Counted from the first letter of the stretch, positions 11,034 through 20,453 are shown. The stretch is 64,000 bases of DNA from an uncultured Marinobacter sp. (GCF_913055835.1 NZ_CAJXKQ010000003.1:124001-188000), one strand, 5' to 3'. A program made the numbers and translations. The notes: generated by a model from the letters alone, not told the origin.

Positions 11034-12452
11034 TCAGTGCATCAGTTCACGGACATCAACGAAATGGCCGGTTACCGCAGCAGCGGCAGCCATGGCCGGA
11101 CTCACCAGATGGGTGCGTCCACCAAAGCCCTGACGGCCTTCGAAGTTCCGGTTTGACGTGGAGGCACAGTGCTCACCCTGCCCCAGCTTGTCGGCGTTCA
11201 TGGCCAGACACATGGAGCAGCCCGGATCACGCCATTCCAGACCCGCCTCGATAAAGATCTTGTCCAGACCTTCCTGCTCCGCCTGTGCTTTCACCAGCCC
11301 GGAACCCGGCACCACCATGGCCTGCTTCAGGATCGGAGAGACCTTCCGCCCTTTCACCACGGCAGCCGCTTCACGCAGGTCCTCGATCCGACTGTTGGTA
11401 CAGGAACCAATGAACACCCGGTCCAGCTTGATATCGGTAATCGCCATATTCGGCTTCAGACCCATGTATTTCAGGGCCCGAACAATACCCTCACGCTTGA
11501 TGGGATCGGCTTCCTGTTCTGGGTCAGGCACCTTGCCATCAATTCCGGCAACCATTTCCGGCGATGTGCCCCAACTTACCTGTGGCTGGATTTCGGAACC
11601 TTCCAGCTCGACAACCTTGTCGAACACGGCATCGCTATCGCTGTGCAGGGTCCGCCAGTATTCAACCGCAGCGTCCCACTGTTCTCCCTTGGGCCCGAAC
11701 GGACGATTGCGGACGTACTCGATGGTGGTGTCATCCACCGCCACCATGCCAACCCTCGCACCGGCCTCGATGGACATGTTGCAAATGGTCATCCGGCCTT
11801 CCATGCTGAGGCCCTGAATAGCGTCGCCACCGAATTCGATGGCATAACCCGTGCCACCGGCCGTCCCGATCTTGCCAATGATGGCCAGCACCACATCCTT
11901 GCCGGTAACGCCGGGGCCAAGTTTGCCGTTCACCTTCACCAGCATGTTTTTCATCTTCTGCTGAACCAGGCACTGTGTGGCCAGCACATGCTCCACTTCA
12001 CTGGTGCCAATACCATGAGCCAGGCAGCCAAACGCACCATGGGTAGACGTATGGGAATCCCCACACACAATGCTCATACCCGGTAAAGTTGCGCCCTGCT
12101 CAGGCCCGATCACGTGAACAATACCCTGGCGCTGATCCTTGATCTTGAACTCAAGAATCCCGAACTCATCGCAGTTCTTGTCCAGCGTTTCCACCTGAAT
12201 CCGGGAAACCGGGTCAACAATGCCCTCAACACCACGGTCGCGGTCGGTAGTCGGAACGTTATGGTCCGGCGTCGCAATGTTGGCATCAATCCGCCAGGGC
12301 TTACGCCCAGCCAGACGCAGGCCTTCAAATGCCTGGGGTGATGTCACTTCGTGCAGCAACTGGCGATCGATGTAAATCAGCGCCGAGCCGTCATCGCGCT
12401 GTTTGACGAGATGGTCGTCCCACAATTTGTCGTATAAGGTCTTGCCCGCCAT
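11034..12452 (-). CDS. leuC: 3-isopropylmalate dehydratase large subunit
   Basis: Catalytic aconitase-family subunit that isomerises 2- to 3-isopropylmalate in leucine synthesis. 472 residues, full length. The three [4Fe-4S] ligands are seen in [12 protein letters not shown] (about residue 351) and [11 protein letters not shown] (about 410 and 413). The substrate loop HTSTHGAFG is intact. It is the first gene of leuCDB, divergent from a LysR-type regulator 420 bases away. No leucine-rich leader peptide was noticed upstream. Confidence 0.97.
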   Translation of the reverse strand: MAGKTLYDKLWDDHLVKQRDDGSALIYIDRQLLHEVTSPQAFEGLRLAGRKPWRIDANIATPDHNVPTTDRDRGVEGIVDPVSRIQVETLDKNCDEFGILEFKIKDQRQGIVHVIGPEQGATLPGMSIVCGDSHTSTHGAFGCLAHGIGTSEVEHVLATQCLVQQKMKNMLVKVNGKLGPGVTGKDVVLAIIGKIGTAGGTGYAIEFGGDAIQGLSMEGRMTICNMSIEAGARVGMVAVDDTTIEYVRNRPFGPKGEQWDAAVEYWRTLHSDSDAVFDKVVELEGSEIQPQVSWGTSPEMVAGIDGKVPDPEQEADPIKREGIVRALKYMGLKPNMAITDIKLDRVFIGSCTNSRIEDLREAAAVVKGRKVSPILKQAMVVPGSGLVKAQAEQEGLDKIFIEAGLEWRDPGCSMCLAMNADKLGQGEHCASTSNRNFEGRQGFGGRTHLVSPAMAAAAAVTGHFVDVRELMH

Positions 12453-12502
12453 GGTTCTCTCTCACTCTCTGGGGGTTTCTGGTTCTGACGTTTGATGACG
12501 TT

Positions 12503-12532
12503 ATCTTACCGCCTGGAGCCGGATAACCTCAA
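12503..12532 (-). promoter_or_regulatory. Possible sigma-70 promoter of leuCDB
   Basis: On the minus strand TTGAGG (12532-12527) is followed after 18 bases by TAAGAT (12508-12503), about 50 bases before the leuC ATG. Each box matches four of six consensus positions. It lies between leuC and the first fold-back element. This is a by-eye match only. Confidence 0.4.
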
Positions 12533-12583
12533 TTCATGTTTTTTATCTTTGGCATCCGTTTTGGTTATACTTGGGTGGAGGTC

Positions 12584-12690
12584 GCGGGTTGGGAGGGCAC
12601 TTTCAAAACACGCCGACAAGCACATCCATGTGGGCTCGAATCGGGCCATCCGTGGCCCTCTACGGTTTTGAAAGTGCCCTCCCAACCCGC
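12584..12690 (-). repeat. Fold-back element, copy 1
   Basis: Perfect 26-base inverted arms (12584-12609 and 12665-12690) enclose a 55-base core. Read on the minus strand, the core contains GTAGA, then a six-base hairpin GGGCCA-CGGA-TGGCCC, then a second hairpin CACAT-GG-ATGTG, ending CGGCGT. The core is homologous to the two copies at 12729 and 15093, while the arms differ in sequence. The GGGCCA/TGGCCC stem differs from the other copies by paired changes that keep it complementary. No coding function is seen. Together with copy 2 it fills the leuC-LysR intergenic region (12453-12872). Confidence 0.85.
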
Positions 12691-12728
12691 TCCCCAGACA
12701 ATTGAGCAGCCTGCAATAATGCCCGAGG

Positions 12729-12837
12729 CGCCTGGAGGGGCGAACCTCCCAAAACCGTGGAGCGCCAGGGATGGCGCGACCGAGCCCTACAGGGAGGTAT
12801 TTACGGGCGTGTTTTGGGTGGTTTGCCACTCCTGGCA
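12729..12837 (+). repeat. Fold-back element, copy 2
   Basis: Imperfect inverted arms (12729-12755 and 12811-12837, 22 of 27 positions complementary) enclose a 55-base core (12756-12810) on the plus strand. The core carries GTGGA, the hairpin GCGCCA-GGGA-TGGCGC, GCCCTAC-AGGGAG-GTA and the ending ACGGGCGT. It lies 38 bases from copy 1 and in opposite orientation, and ends 35 bases before the LysR start codon. Its right arm therefore lies in the likely promoter or leader of that gene. Confidence 0.8.
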
Positions 12838-12872
12838 ACCTGCTCCCAAGTTCCAGGCCATAGGAGCCTTTC

Positions 12873-13745
12873 GTGGACTCAAACGCATTAAAAGCTTTTC
12901 TGACAATCGTCGACCAGGGCTCCTTTTCGGAAGCCGCGGAAACCCTGCATCTGACGCAGCCGGCCATCTCCAAACGCCTGGCCGCCCTGGAAAACCAGCT
13001 TGGCACCAGCCTTATCGACCGGAGCCACCGCCAGATTCGGCTAACTGACTCCGGGAGCCGGTTACTGCCGCATGCGCGCCGGATCCTGGACGAAATCCAT
13101 AATGCCCGGGTAGCCTTGTCGCCAGACTCCGCACAGGTAGAAGGCGAGCTACAGATTATCGCCAGCCACCACATCGGCCTGCACCACCTGCCGAACTGGC
13201 TGCGACGGTTCAAACGGGAATATCCCCAGGTATCCATCAACCTGCAATTCATGGAATCCGATGCCGCCTACGAGCAGATGCGCAAACGTAATGCGGAGCT
13301 GGCGTTCGTAACACTCAGCGACAGCATGGAACCCAGTTTTCACGTTTTTGCCCAGTGGCCGGACCCGATGGTGTTTGTGGCTGGCGCCGAGCATCCTCTG
13401 GCGTCGTTGAACAATCCCGGGCTGTCAGATCTCGCAGACCACCCTGCGCTTCTGCCGGACACCACCACCGCAACCTACCGGGTTGTCAGCCGACTGTTTC
13501 TGGAGGCGAACCTTCACCTGAATCCACAGATGCCCACGAACTACCTGGAAACCCTCAAAATGATGACCAGCGTTGGCCTGGGCTGGAGCGTTCTGCCTTT
13601 GCGCATGGTTGACGACAGCCTGAGACTACTGGAGGTGGGCAAGCCGGTTTCCCGGGTGCTTGGGGGAATTGGCCTCTCCGGCCGGCAGCTTAGCAACGCG
13701 GCCAAGGCGTTGCTGGGCATTGTTCAGGAAGAAGAGAGCGCCTGA
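12873..13745 (+). CDS. LysR-family transcriptional regulator
   Basis: 290 residues with an N-terminal winged helix-turn-helix (about 1-60, SFSEAAETLHLTQPAISKRL) and a periplasmic-binding-protein-like effector domain. The start is GTG at 12873, with a TAGGAG ribosome site seven bases upstream. It is divergent from leuCDB. LysR genes next to leu operons often control leucine synthesis, and that is the natural guess here, but the effector is not readable from sequence. The stop lies three bases from the convergent MFS gene, with no terminator between them. Confidence 0.9.
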   Translation: MDSNALKAFLTIVDQGSFSEAAETLHLTQPAISKRLAALENQLGTSLIDRSHRQIRLTDSGSRLLPHARRILDEIHNARVALSPDSAQVEGELQIIASHHIGLHHLPNWLRRFKREYPQVSINLQFMESDAAYEQMRKRNAELAFVTLSDSMEPSFHVFAQWPDPMVFVAGAEHPLASLNNPGLSDLADHPALLPDTTTATYRVVSRLFLEANLHLNPQMPTNYLETLKMMTSVGLGWSVLPLRMVDDSLRLLEVGKPVSRVLGGIGLSGRQLSNAAKALLGIVQEEESA

Positions 13746-13748
13746 GAT

Positions 13749-14777
13749 TCAATCCTCACCATGCACAGGCGGCGGCCGCAGGCCCCGCCAGGTGATCACG
13801 ATTGCAATGGCCATTGCGGCAGCACCACCCCAGAAGGCGGCAGAGGTACTGAAGCCATCCACCAGGAACCCCGACAGCCAGGCGCCCAACGCGCCACCGG
13901 CGCCGAAGGTGAGCCCACTGTACAGGGCCTGCCCCTGGCCATGGTGGTGTTTGCCGAAAAAGCCCTGAATGTACTGAACTGAAATCGCATGCAGCGCACC
14001 GTAGGATGCTGCGTGAAGCAGCTGCGCAAACAGCAGCACGGCAACAACGTCGGTTACCTCAGCAATCAGAATCCAGCGGATCATGGTTAAAGTCAGGGCC
14101 CCTATGGCGATCTGACGTACCGTGAGATGACGGGTTAATCGATGCATCACCAGAAACAGCGCGATCTCCGCAAACACACCCAGCGACCACAACAGACCGA
14201 TGGACAGCTTGCTGTATCCGTGCTGCTCCAGATGAATACTGAAAAACGTGTAATAGGCGCCGTGGGATACCTGGAGCAGGAAGTTCATCAGGAAAAACGT
14301 CACCACCGCCGGGTGGGTGACAATGGCCTTCAAACTACCCTTCGGCGCCGGCGGCTTCCGCTCTCCCCGTTCTGCAGGCACCAGAAACGCTGATACTGCA
14401 ATGCCTGCGAACACCGGCAGCAACAACCAGGGCAGATTCTGAATCGGTACCAGCTCCAGCAACCCACCAACCAGCGCCACCGCCCCGATAAACCCTACGG
14501 AGCCCCAGAGTCGAACTCGCCCGTATTTCTCTTTGTTCGTTCCCAGGGTGCGTAGTGTGATCACCTCATAAAGGGGCAGGATGGCATTCCAGAAAAACGT
14601 AAAGGCCAGCATCACCAACAGCAGGCCGTAGAATCCCGGCTCCATGAATACGCCGGCGAAGAACAGTGAACCGGTGATAGCGCCGAATCGGACCAGACGA
14701 ACCCGCTGGCCGGTTTTGTCACCAAGCCAGCCCCAGACACTGGGAGCAATGATTTTGGTGAGTTGGATTGTCGCCAT
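13749..14777 (-). CDS. MFS transporter (PucC/HcaT-like), start unclear
   Basis: Major facilitator permease of the nucleoside/phenylpropionate (HcaT-like) type with about 11-12 membrane segments. The substrate is unknown. The coordinates use the first conventional start codon (ATG at 14777), but coding similarity clearly continues upstream. In frame, residues RLSNLYFWFFALLGGLLPYW (about 14888-14830) form the expected first membrane helix. From the nearest upstream in-frame stop (about 14983) to 14777 there is no ATG, GTG or TTG. A purine-rich AAGAGG lies seven bases before an ATC at 14897-14895, so a rare ATC (or GTT at 14900) start is possible. Alternatively the start has been lost. It is convergent with the LysR gene. 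Confidence 0.8.
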   Translation of the reverse strand: MATIQLTKIIAPSVWGWLGDKTGQRVRLVRFGAITGSLFFAGVFMEPGFYGLLLVMLAFTFFWNAILPLYEVITLRTLGTNKEKYGRVRLWGSVGFIGAVALVGGLLELVPIQNLPWLLLPVFAGIAVSAFLVPAERGERKPPAPKGSLKAIVTHPAVVTFFLMNFLLQVSHGAYYTFFSIHLEQHGYSKLSIGLLWSLGVFAEIALFLVMHRLTRHLTVRQIAIGALTLTMIRWILIAEVTDVVAVLLFAQLLHAASYGALHAISVQYIQGFFGKHHHGQGQALYSGLTFGAGGALGAWLSGFLVDGFSTSAAFWGGAAAMAIAIVITWRGLRPPPVHGED

Positions 14778-14934
14778 CAGTGTGGCGATTTGGAGATAGG
14801 AGAAGCCCTGGCCTTCGAGGTAAAGGGACCAATACGGCAGGAGACCGCCGAGGAGAGCGAAAAACCAGAAATAGAGGTTGGAAAGGCGCCAGTAGATAAC
14901 GAAACCTCTTATCGGTAAAAAGAATCGTATTCGC

Positions 14935-15049
14935 GACGACAGAGCCTTGGCGTGTTGTCGGATTACGCCTTTGGCTAATCCGACCTACATTGACTGCGAC
15001 AGAGCCGAGCGGAATTGTCGGATTACGCCCTTGGCTAATCCGACCTACG
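14935..15049. repeat. Tandem pair of REP-like palindromes
   Basis: Two direct copies of a 60-base unit, each containing GCGACAGAGCC followed by a palindrome GTCGGATTACGCC...GGCTAATCCGACCTAC (14957-14989 and 15017-15048). These are the same family as the inverted pair near 10.3 kb. They lie just upstream of the MFS coding sequence and next to fold-back element copy 3. Together with that element they account for the gene-free stretch 14900-15232. Confidence 0.8.
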
Positions 15050-15092
15050 CCGGCTGTAACCTAACCCTCCAGGAGGGCATCGCTATAGTCTG

Positions 15093-15207
15093 GCTGCTTT
15101 GGCGGGCTCTATTGCCCAAAAATGTGGAGCGCCATGGATGGCGCGACCAAGCCCTACATGGACGTATTCACGGGCGTTTTTTGGGCAATAGAGCCCGCCA
15201 AAGCAGC
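15093..15207 (+). repeat. Fold-back element, copy 3
   Basis: Perfect 30-base inverted arms (15093-15122 and 15178-15207) enclose a 55-base core (15123-15177). The core carries GTGGA, the hairpin GCGCCA-TGGA-TGGCGC, GCCCTAC-ATGGAC-GTA and CGGGCGT. Core length and layout match the copies at 12584 and 12729, but the arm sequence (GCTGCTTTGGCGGGC...) is different and still perfectly self-complementary. It sits 25 bases downstream of the aroC stop and could act as a transcription roadblock, though no U-tract follows the stem. Confidence 0.85.
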
Positions 15208-15232
15208 TTCACCAAACCTTAAAAAAGCAAAC

Positions 15233-16327
15233 TCAGAGCTGCCCAATCACCGGCGTAGAAACAGAAACATCCGCATTCTGCCCACGGTGCCTTAGATAAT
15301 GGTCCATCAACACAATGGCCATCATCGCTTCAGCAATCGGTGTTGCTCGAATACCCACACAGGGATCGTGGCGCCCGGTGGTGATCACTTCACAGGGATC
15401 GCCGTTCACATCAATGCCACGGCCCGGCAAGCGCAAACTCGATGTGGGCTTCAGGGCAATACTGGCCACAATCGGCTGCCCCGAGGAAATACCACCCAGC
15501 ACACCACCCGCATTGTTTGAGAGGAAGCCCTCCGGCGTCATCTCATCACGGTGCTCGGTGCCCTTCTGTTCGATGCAGTCGAAGCCGGCGCCAATCTCAA
15601 CGCCCTTCACCGCATTGATACTCATCAATGCGTGGGCCAGATCCGCATCCAGACGATCGAAAATTGGCTCGCCCAGTCCCGGCGGCACGCCCTCGGCTAC
15701 CACATTGATTCGGGCGCCGATGGAATCTCCCTCTTTCCGGAGTGCATCCATGTAGGCTTCCATCTCGGCAACCTTGTCGGCATCCGGGCAGAAAAACGGG
15801 TTCTGGTGAACCTGGTCCCAATCCAGCTTTTCAGCCTTGATTGGGCCAAGTTGGGAGAGATAGCCGCGAACCCGGATGCCCAGGCGCTGCTCAAGGAATT
15901 TCCTGGCAACCGCGCCGGCCGCCACCCGCATGGCAGTCTCGCGGGCCGACGAGCGACCGCCGCCGCGATAGTCGCGAACACCGTACTTGTGCATGTAGGT
16001 GTAGTCGGCGTGTGCTGGCCTGAATTGTTCGGAGATCTTGGAATAATCCTTCGAACGCTGGTCGGTGTTCTCGATCACCAGGCCGATCGGCGTGCCCGTG
16101 GTCTTGCCCTCAAAAACACCGGAAAGGATTCTTACCTCATCGGCTTCCCGGCGCTGGGTCGTGTGCCGGGAGGTGCCTGGTTTGCGCCTGTCCAGATCCC
16201 GTTGCATATCCGCTTCCGAGAGCTCCAGCCCCGGAGGACAGCCATCAATGATGCACCCCAGCGCAGGCCCGTGGCTCTCGCCGAATGAGGTGACCGTAAA
16301 CAGTTTTCCGAAGGTATTTCCCGACAT
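15233..16327 (-). CDS. aroC: Chorismate synthase
   Basis: Last step of the shikimate pathway: FMN-dependent elimination of phosphate from EPSP to give chorismate, the precursor for the trp and pab genes in this window. 364 residues. Signatures include [12 protein letters not shown] (His19), [14 protein letters not shown] and the FMN-binding [18 protein letters not shown]. It lies 37 bases after prmB, the usual prmB-aroC pairing. Confidence 0.97.
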   Translation of the reverse strand: MSGNTFGKLFTVTSFGESHGPALGCIIDGCPPGLELSEADMQRDLDRRKPGTSRHTTQRREADEVRILSGVFEGKTTGTPIGLVIENTDQRSKDYSKISEQFRPAHADYTYMHKYGVRDYRGGGRSSARETAMRVAAGAVARKFLEQRLGIRVRGYLSQLGPIKAEKLDWDQVHQNPFFCPDADKVAEMEAYMDALRKEGDSIGARINVVAEGVPPGLGEPIFDRLDADLAHALMSINAVKGVEIGAGFDCIEQKGTEHRDEMTPEGFLSNNAGGVLGGISSGQPIVASIALKPTSSLRLPGRGIDVNGDPCEVITTGRHDPCVGIRATPIAEAMMAIVLMDHYLRHRGQNADVSVSTPVIGQL

Positions 16328-16364
16328 AATTCAGTATCTTGTTCAGCTTTTATGAGAATTCAGA

Positions 16365-17267
16365 TTAACTGGAAGCCTGCCACTGACGCAGGTCCGGTTC
16401 GGTAATCAGAAAGACGCCATCGCCACCGTTCTCGAACTCGAGCCAGGTCAGCGGCAGATCCGGATAAGCCTCATCCATTGCCACCCAGCTATTACCCACT
16501 TCCACCACCAGAAGCCCGCCAGGGGTAAGATGATCAGCTGCGCTCGCAATGATCCTGTGGGCAATATCCAACCCGTCCTTGCCGGCGGCGAGGCCAAGTT
16601 CGGGCTCGTGGCGGTATTCGTCCGGCATGCTGGAGAGATCTTCCGCATCCACATAGGGCGGATTGCTCACGATGATGTCGTAACGGCCTTCAATGTTTTC
16701 AAAGACATCCGATTGTACGGTACGAACTCGTCCGCGGACTCCGTGAAGCTCGATATTGGATTCTGCCACCTCCAGTGCCTCTGGAGAAATGTCCGACAGA
16801 TCCACTTCCGCTTCAGTAAAAACGGACGCCGCACCAATGCCAATACAGCCACTACCGGTGCAGAGGTCCAGTATGCGATCAACCGGCTTATCACCCAGCC
16901 AGGGCTGAAAACCATTTTCAATCAGTTCGCCAATGGGAGAGCGCGGCACCAGTACCCGCTCGTCCACATGGAACGGCATACCCATGAACCAGGCCTCCCC
17001 CAAGAGGTAGGCAAGAGGCACCCGTTCATTTACCCGGCGGCGGATTCTGTCCAGAACCAGTTCACGTTCCTCACGGGTAAGACGGGCATCCAGAAATACC
17101 GTGTTGTTCTCCAGGGGAAGATGCAGGCTGCGCATGACCAGTTGAACCGCCTCATCCCAGACATTATCCGTGCCGTGGCCGAAAAACAGGGGCGAAGCGG
17201 CAAACTGTGAGGAGGTGTAGCGAAGGTAATCCCGAACGCTTTGAAGGTCGTCAATGGGGCTGGTCAC
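16365..17267 (-). CDS. prmB: 50S ribosomal protein L3 N5-glutamine methyltransferase
   Basis: SAM-dependent methylation of a glutamine in ribosomal protein L3. 300 residues with the SAM loop [14 protein letters not shown] (about 137-150) and the catalytic NPPY motif (about residue 200, [12 protein letters not shown]). The start is GTG at 17267, with AGGA nine bases upstream. PrmB rather than PrmC is indicated by the aroC neighbour and by length. I could not test paralogy further. Confidence 0.93.
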   Translation of the reverse strand: MTSPIDDLQSVRDYLRYTSSQFAASPLFFGHGTDNVWDEAVQLVMRSLHLPLENNTVFLDARLTREERELVLDRIRRRVNERVPLAYLLGEAWFMGMPFHVDERVLVPRSPIGELIENGFQPWLGDKPVDRILDLCTGSGCIGIGAASVFTEAEVDLSDISPEALEVAESNIELHGVRGRVRTVQSDVFENIEGRYDIIVSNPPYVDAEDLSSMPDEYRHEPELGLAAGKDGLDIAHRIIASAADHLTPGGLLVVEVGNSWVAMDEAYPDLPLTWLEFENGGDGVFLITEPDLRQWQASS

Positions 17268-17362
17268 AAACGTAAATCCTGTGCGAGAGCGTGTCAGCGC
17301 CGGATTATACGCTGTTTATCCGCTCGGCTGCAGCCCACATGCAACAGCAGCTGCCGATTCGC

Positions 17363-18577
17363 TCAAATCGCCAGGGGGCCGGAGCTGTTACGGCTTTCCT
17401 CGAACCGGTCCAGAGCGGCTGCCATACGCTCCCTGCCCAGCTGGATCAGTTCCGGCGCCTTGTGGTAATCGTAGCTCCGACAGGCATTCTTCGGGATATT
17501 GACCAGCAAATCCGGTGGGTACCCGGCAATCTTGTACTGAACCAGGGCACTTTGCATGGTCTCGATGGTGAGGTTCATCACATCGAATTTACCGATACCA
17601 AGCTTGTCCCAGTCGATGGTTTCGTGTTCTTCCTGGCTCTTTTTGTCAGTCGGTTTTTTTTCGTGCTGCTTCTGATGCTCCTTTTTGTGCACCGCACGAG
17701 TGATTTTCTCTTCCGGGCTGTCTCCGTTGTCCGGTTTTCGGGCTGTCAGCGACTTCAAGGCGTCCCAGTCGAACCAGCGGGACGCCTTCTCGCGGATCGT
17801 ATCCACCCATTCGTCCATGTCCGTGTGCTCATCCTCCACCGGTGAAAAAGCCGCATCCGGAATACGCCGTCTGCGGTCATCTTCACCGCTGAGATTGACC
17901 GCGACAATCATGTCGGCGTGGGAGGATATGGTCGGAATGATCGGCAGCGGGTTTAGCAAGGCGCCATCCACAAGAACACGGCCATTGAGAACCAGCGGAG
18001 TGACCACACTTGGAATCGCTACCGAAGCTCGGATGGCCTGATCCAGAGGGCCTTCCTGAAACCAGATTTCCTTGTGGGCAAGCAGATCGGTGGCCACGGC
18101 GGTAAAGGCGATGGGCAGGTTCTCAATCCGGGTATCCCCCAGCATTTCCCGGACCACCGAAAAAATCTTCTCGCCGCGAATGGCACCAACGGAATTGAAG
18201 GTAACGTCCAGCAGTTTCAGAACATCAAATTGGCCCAGGCCCGTGACCCAGTCCTTGTAGTCTTGCATCTTGCCGGCCCCGAACATACCCCCTATCAACG
18301 CCCCCATGGAGCAGCCAGAGATGGCAACGATGTCGTAGCCTCGCTCCACCAGCACTTCTATGGCGCCAATGTGCGCATAACCCCGGGCGCCGCCGCTTCC
18401 CAGCGTCAATGCAACGGTTTTACGTGGTCTGTTTCGGTCATCCCCCTTCTCCGGGTTGGCAGGGGCATGCGTAGCGGAAACATCCGAGCTTTTCAGGACC
18501 TTGGACACATTGTCCTGGGGATCTTTCTCTGAGGGCTTGTCCTTCTGGTTCTTATCCTCGTCCTTTGATGCGCCCAT
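17363..18577 (-). CDS. Patatin-like phospholipase family protein
   Basis: 404-residue patatin-domain protein related to RssA/YchK. The oxyanion loop is LGSGGARGYAHIGA (about residue 64). The nucleophile serine is in SGCSMGALIGG (about 88), and the dyad aspartate is in VDGALLNPLP (about 202). Both ends are charged. An N-terminal 40 residues rich in Lys/Asp/Glu and an insert rich in Lys/His/Glu suggest flexible, non-membrane regions. No signal peptide is seen, so it is probably cytoplasmic. It starts five bases after the DUF4892 gene. Substrate and role are unknown. Confidence 0.88.
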   Translation of the reverse strand: MGASKDEDKNQKDKPSEKDPQDNVSKVLKSSDVSATHAPANPEKGDDRNRPRKTVALTLGSGGARGYAHIGAIEVLVERGYDIVAISGCSMGALIGGMFGAGKMQDYKDWVTGLGQFDVLKLLDVTFNSVGAIRGEKIFSVVREMLGDTRIENLPIAFTAVATDLLAHKEIWFQEGPLDQAIRASVAIPSVVTPLVLNGRVLVDGALLNPLPIIPTISSHADMIVAVNLSGEDDRRRRIPDAAFSPVEDEHTDMDEWVDTIREKASRWFDWDALKSLTARKPDNGDSPEEKITRAVHKKEHQKQHEKKPTDKKSQEEHETIDWDKLGIGKFDVMNLTIETMQSALVQYKIAGYPPDLLVNIPKNACRSYDYHKAPELIQLGRERMAAALDRFEESRNSSGPLAI

Positions 18578-18582
18578 AATGA

Positions 18583-19497
18583 TTACCTCGAAATTACGAC
18601 CACTTCCACCCGATCGCCTTGCCTGTCCGGATCATTGAATACACCTGCTGGTCCAACAATGATGATTTCCTGCTGGTCGCGGGAAACTCCTGTCTTGGAC
18701 AATACCTCCGCCAAAGACTCAGTGGCCTGACGAGCACGCTCCATGGCATCAGTGAACGATTCATCGGCCGCCAATTCAGAATAGCCCAGAAGTACAGCCA
18801 CTGTTCCCTCTTCACGGGCCAGATCGGTTACCCGTCTGCGGTCCGTAGCCTGCCAGTCAAAACGATAAGTTATGCCTCCCTGCCAGGGAACGATGATGGG
18901 CCCATCGACACGGTTGGCAACACTACCAAACCCCGGAATCGTAGCTCCAGGCTCCACCCGCAGATGCTCCACCCAGACATATTCCCGCAGATTGCCCCTG
19001 GTAACTGTATAAACCAGGGTCAGCCAACGGGAACCATCCTCCGCAACGGCGCCCGCAATCAGATAATCCTGCGTGGCATCACGGCCATAGAGAACTGCCT
19101 GATTAAAGATCTGGTTTGCCCACACGTTGCTTCTCCCGCAACGAATGCTGGAACACTCGAAGAGAATCTGCGCATTTCTCTGGCGCAAAAGGCCAAGATA
19201 GTGGTCCCTCGCCTCTTCCCGGCTGGAGTCCCGGGCAATCCGATAAAGGCGCCCTTCTCCCGCTACCGGTAACCGGGCCAGGGATTCGGAACGGATCTCG
19301 TTGTTGACCTCTCGGACCGGGCTGAACAAAACGAGGTGGCCCGAAGACTCAATGGAGACCGTATCTTCCAGCGTCGACTGCTCAAACGCTTCGGGCATCT
19401 CCTCCGGAGCGGCTTGCAAAACCGACGACAGAGCCAGTAAACCAAGAATTGGGGCAAGGCGACGTGTGAACAGTGATTTCAGCAAGCGATTACTCAT
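18583..19497 (-). CDS. DUF4892 domain-containing exported protein
   Basis: 304 residues with a signal peptide (cleavage near VLQA). The body resembles DUF4892. A C-terminal part (about 225-304, GTVAVLLGYSELAADESF...EVVVISR) looks like a divergent OmpA/MotB-type peptidoglycan-binding fold, since it ends in an RVEVVVISR-like strand. Its start overlaps the preceding hydrolase gene by eight bases, and the patatin gene follows after five bases, so the three are one transcription unit. The biochemical function is unknown. Confidence 0.75.
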   Translation of the reverse strand: MSNRLLKSLFTRRLAPILGLLALSSVLQAAPEEMPEAFEQSTLEDTVSIESSGHLVLFSPVREVNNEIRSESLARLPVAGEGRLYRIARDSSREEARDHYLGLLRQRNAQILFECSSIRCGRSNVWANQIFNQAVLYGRDATQDYLIAGAVAEDGSRWLTLVYTVTRGNLREYVWVEHLRVEPGATIPGFGSVANRVDGPIIVPWQGGITYRFDWQATDRRRVTDLAREEGTVAVLLGYSELAADESFTDAMERARQATESLAEVLSKTGVSRDQQEIIIVGPAGVFNDPDRQGDRVEVVVISR

Positions 19498-20440
19498 TTT
19501 CCAGGAATTGTCTGATGGCTGTTACAACCGGCCCGGTCTCTCCATCCAGATGGCAATGGTGACCTCCCGGCACATTCACGATCTGGAGGTTGGCAATAAC
19601 TTCAGCGCGCTCATCCAGATCTTTTCTGTACGAAAGAAGTCCTTCATCGGCTCTGACAAAAAGCGCCGGGGTTTCTATCGCAGCCAGCGAGGCCAGTACC
19701 TGCTCTTCAGTCATCATCAGTGGTGAGGGGTGCCGCAGCCGGGGATCGGTCTGCCAGACGTATCCATCCCCCTCGGGCCTCATGTTTCGTGGAATGAGCG
19801 TCAGTGCGGCTTCAGGGCTGAGCGGGCTCAGTCCACCCTCCCGGGCTTTGGCCGCGGTGGCGATATCCGGGTAAACAACGTGCTTCCCGGACCCGGCAAT
19901 GCGTTTCTTGATCGCCTTTCGGAGCTGGGGAATGGTCTCCTGTACCGGACGACTGAGTGCACCCAGGCTGTCGATCATTACCAGATTTTTTACCCGCTCA
20001 GGAAAAGCTGCCGCGTATAGGGCACCAACAATGCCACCGAGGGAGTGACCAACAAGGTTGATTTTGCCGTCCGGGGTTTCCTGGAAATAGCGCTCAACCA
20101 GCTCGGCCAGATCGGCAACATAATCCATCAACAGATAACTCTGGCCTTCCGGGCGATGTCCCGAATGACCATGGCCAGCAAAGTCCAGGGCATAAATCGG
20201 CCCGAGAGTAGTCAGTTCCGGTGCCAGTTTTACAAAGGTCAGGCTGTTATCCAGCCAGCCGTGCAGCATGATGATCGGGGTATTATCGTGGGCCTCGCTC
20301 GCAGGAGGCCAACTGAGACCGGCCAGGGTGATGTGCCGGAGCTTCCACTCGGACTCCCGGAATGCCGGAGCGGTTTCCTGGATGCCGCTACCGTCTGGTT
20401 GGCCGCAGGAAGCTTCCTTGGGAATCGCCATGTCGTTCAT
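19490..20440 (-). CDS. Alpha/beta hydrolase
   Basis: 316 residues. The nucleophile elbow GHSLGG is at about residue 132, the HG oxyanion motif is in IIMLHGWLDNS, and the catalytic His is in VPGGHHCHLDG near the C-terminus. No signal peptide, so cytosolic. It resembles the serine hydrolase-like (MesT/SERHL) group of esterases. The substrate is not predictable. It follows pilZ by 13 bases and overlaps the DUF4892 gene by eight. Confidence 0.87.
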   Translation of the reverse strand: MNDMAIPKEASCGQPDGSGIQETAPAFRESEWKLRHITLAGLSWPPASEAHDNTPIIMLHGWLDNSLTFVKLAPELTTLGPIYALDFAGHGHSGHRPEGQSYLLMDYVADLAELVERYFQETPDGKINLVGHSLGGIVGALYAAAFPERVKNLVMIDSLGALSRPVQETIPQLRKAIKKRIAGSGKHVVYPDIATAAKAREGGLSPLSPEAALTLIPRNMRPEGDGYVWQTDPRLRHPSPLMMTEEQVLASLAAIETPALFVRADEGLLSYRKDLDERAEVIANLQIVNVPGGHHCHLDGETGPVVTAIRQFLENE

Positions 20441-20453
20441 CCAGTTCCCGCCT

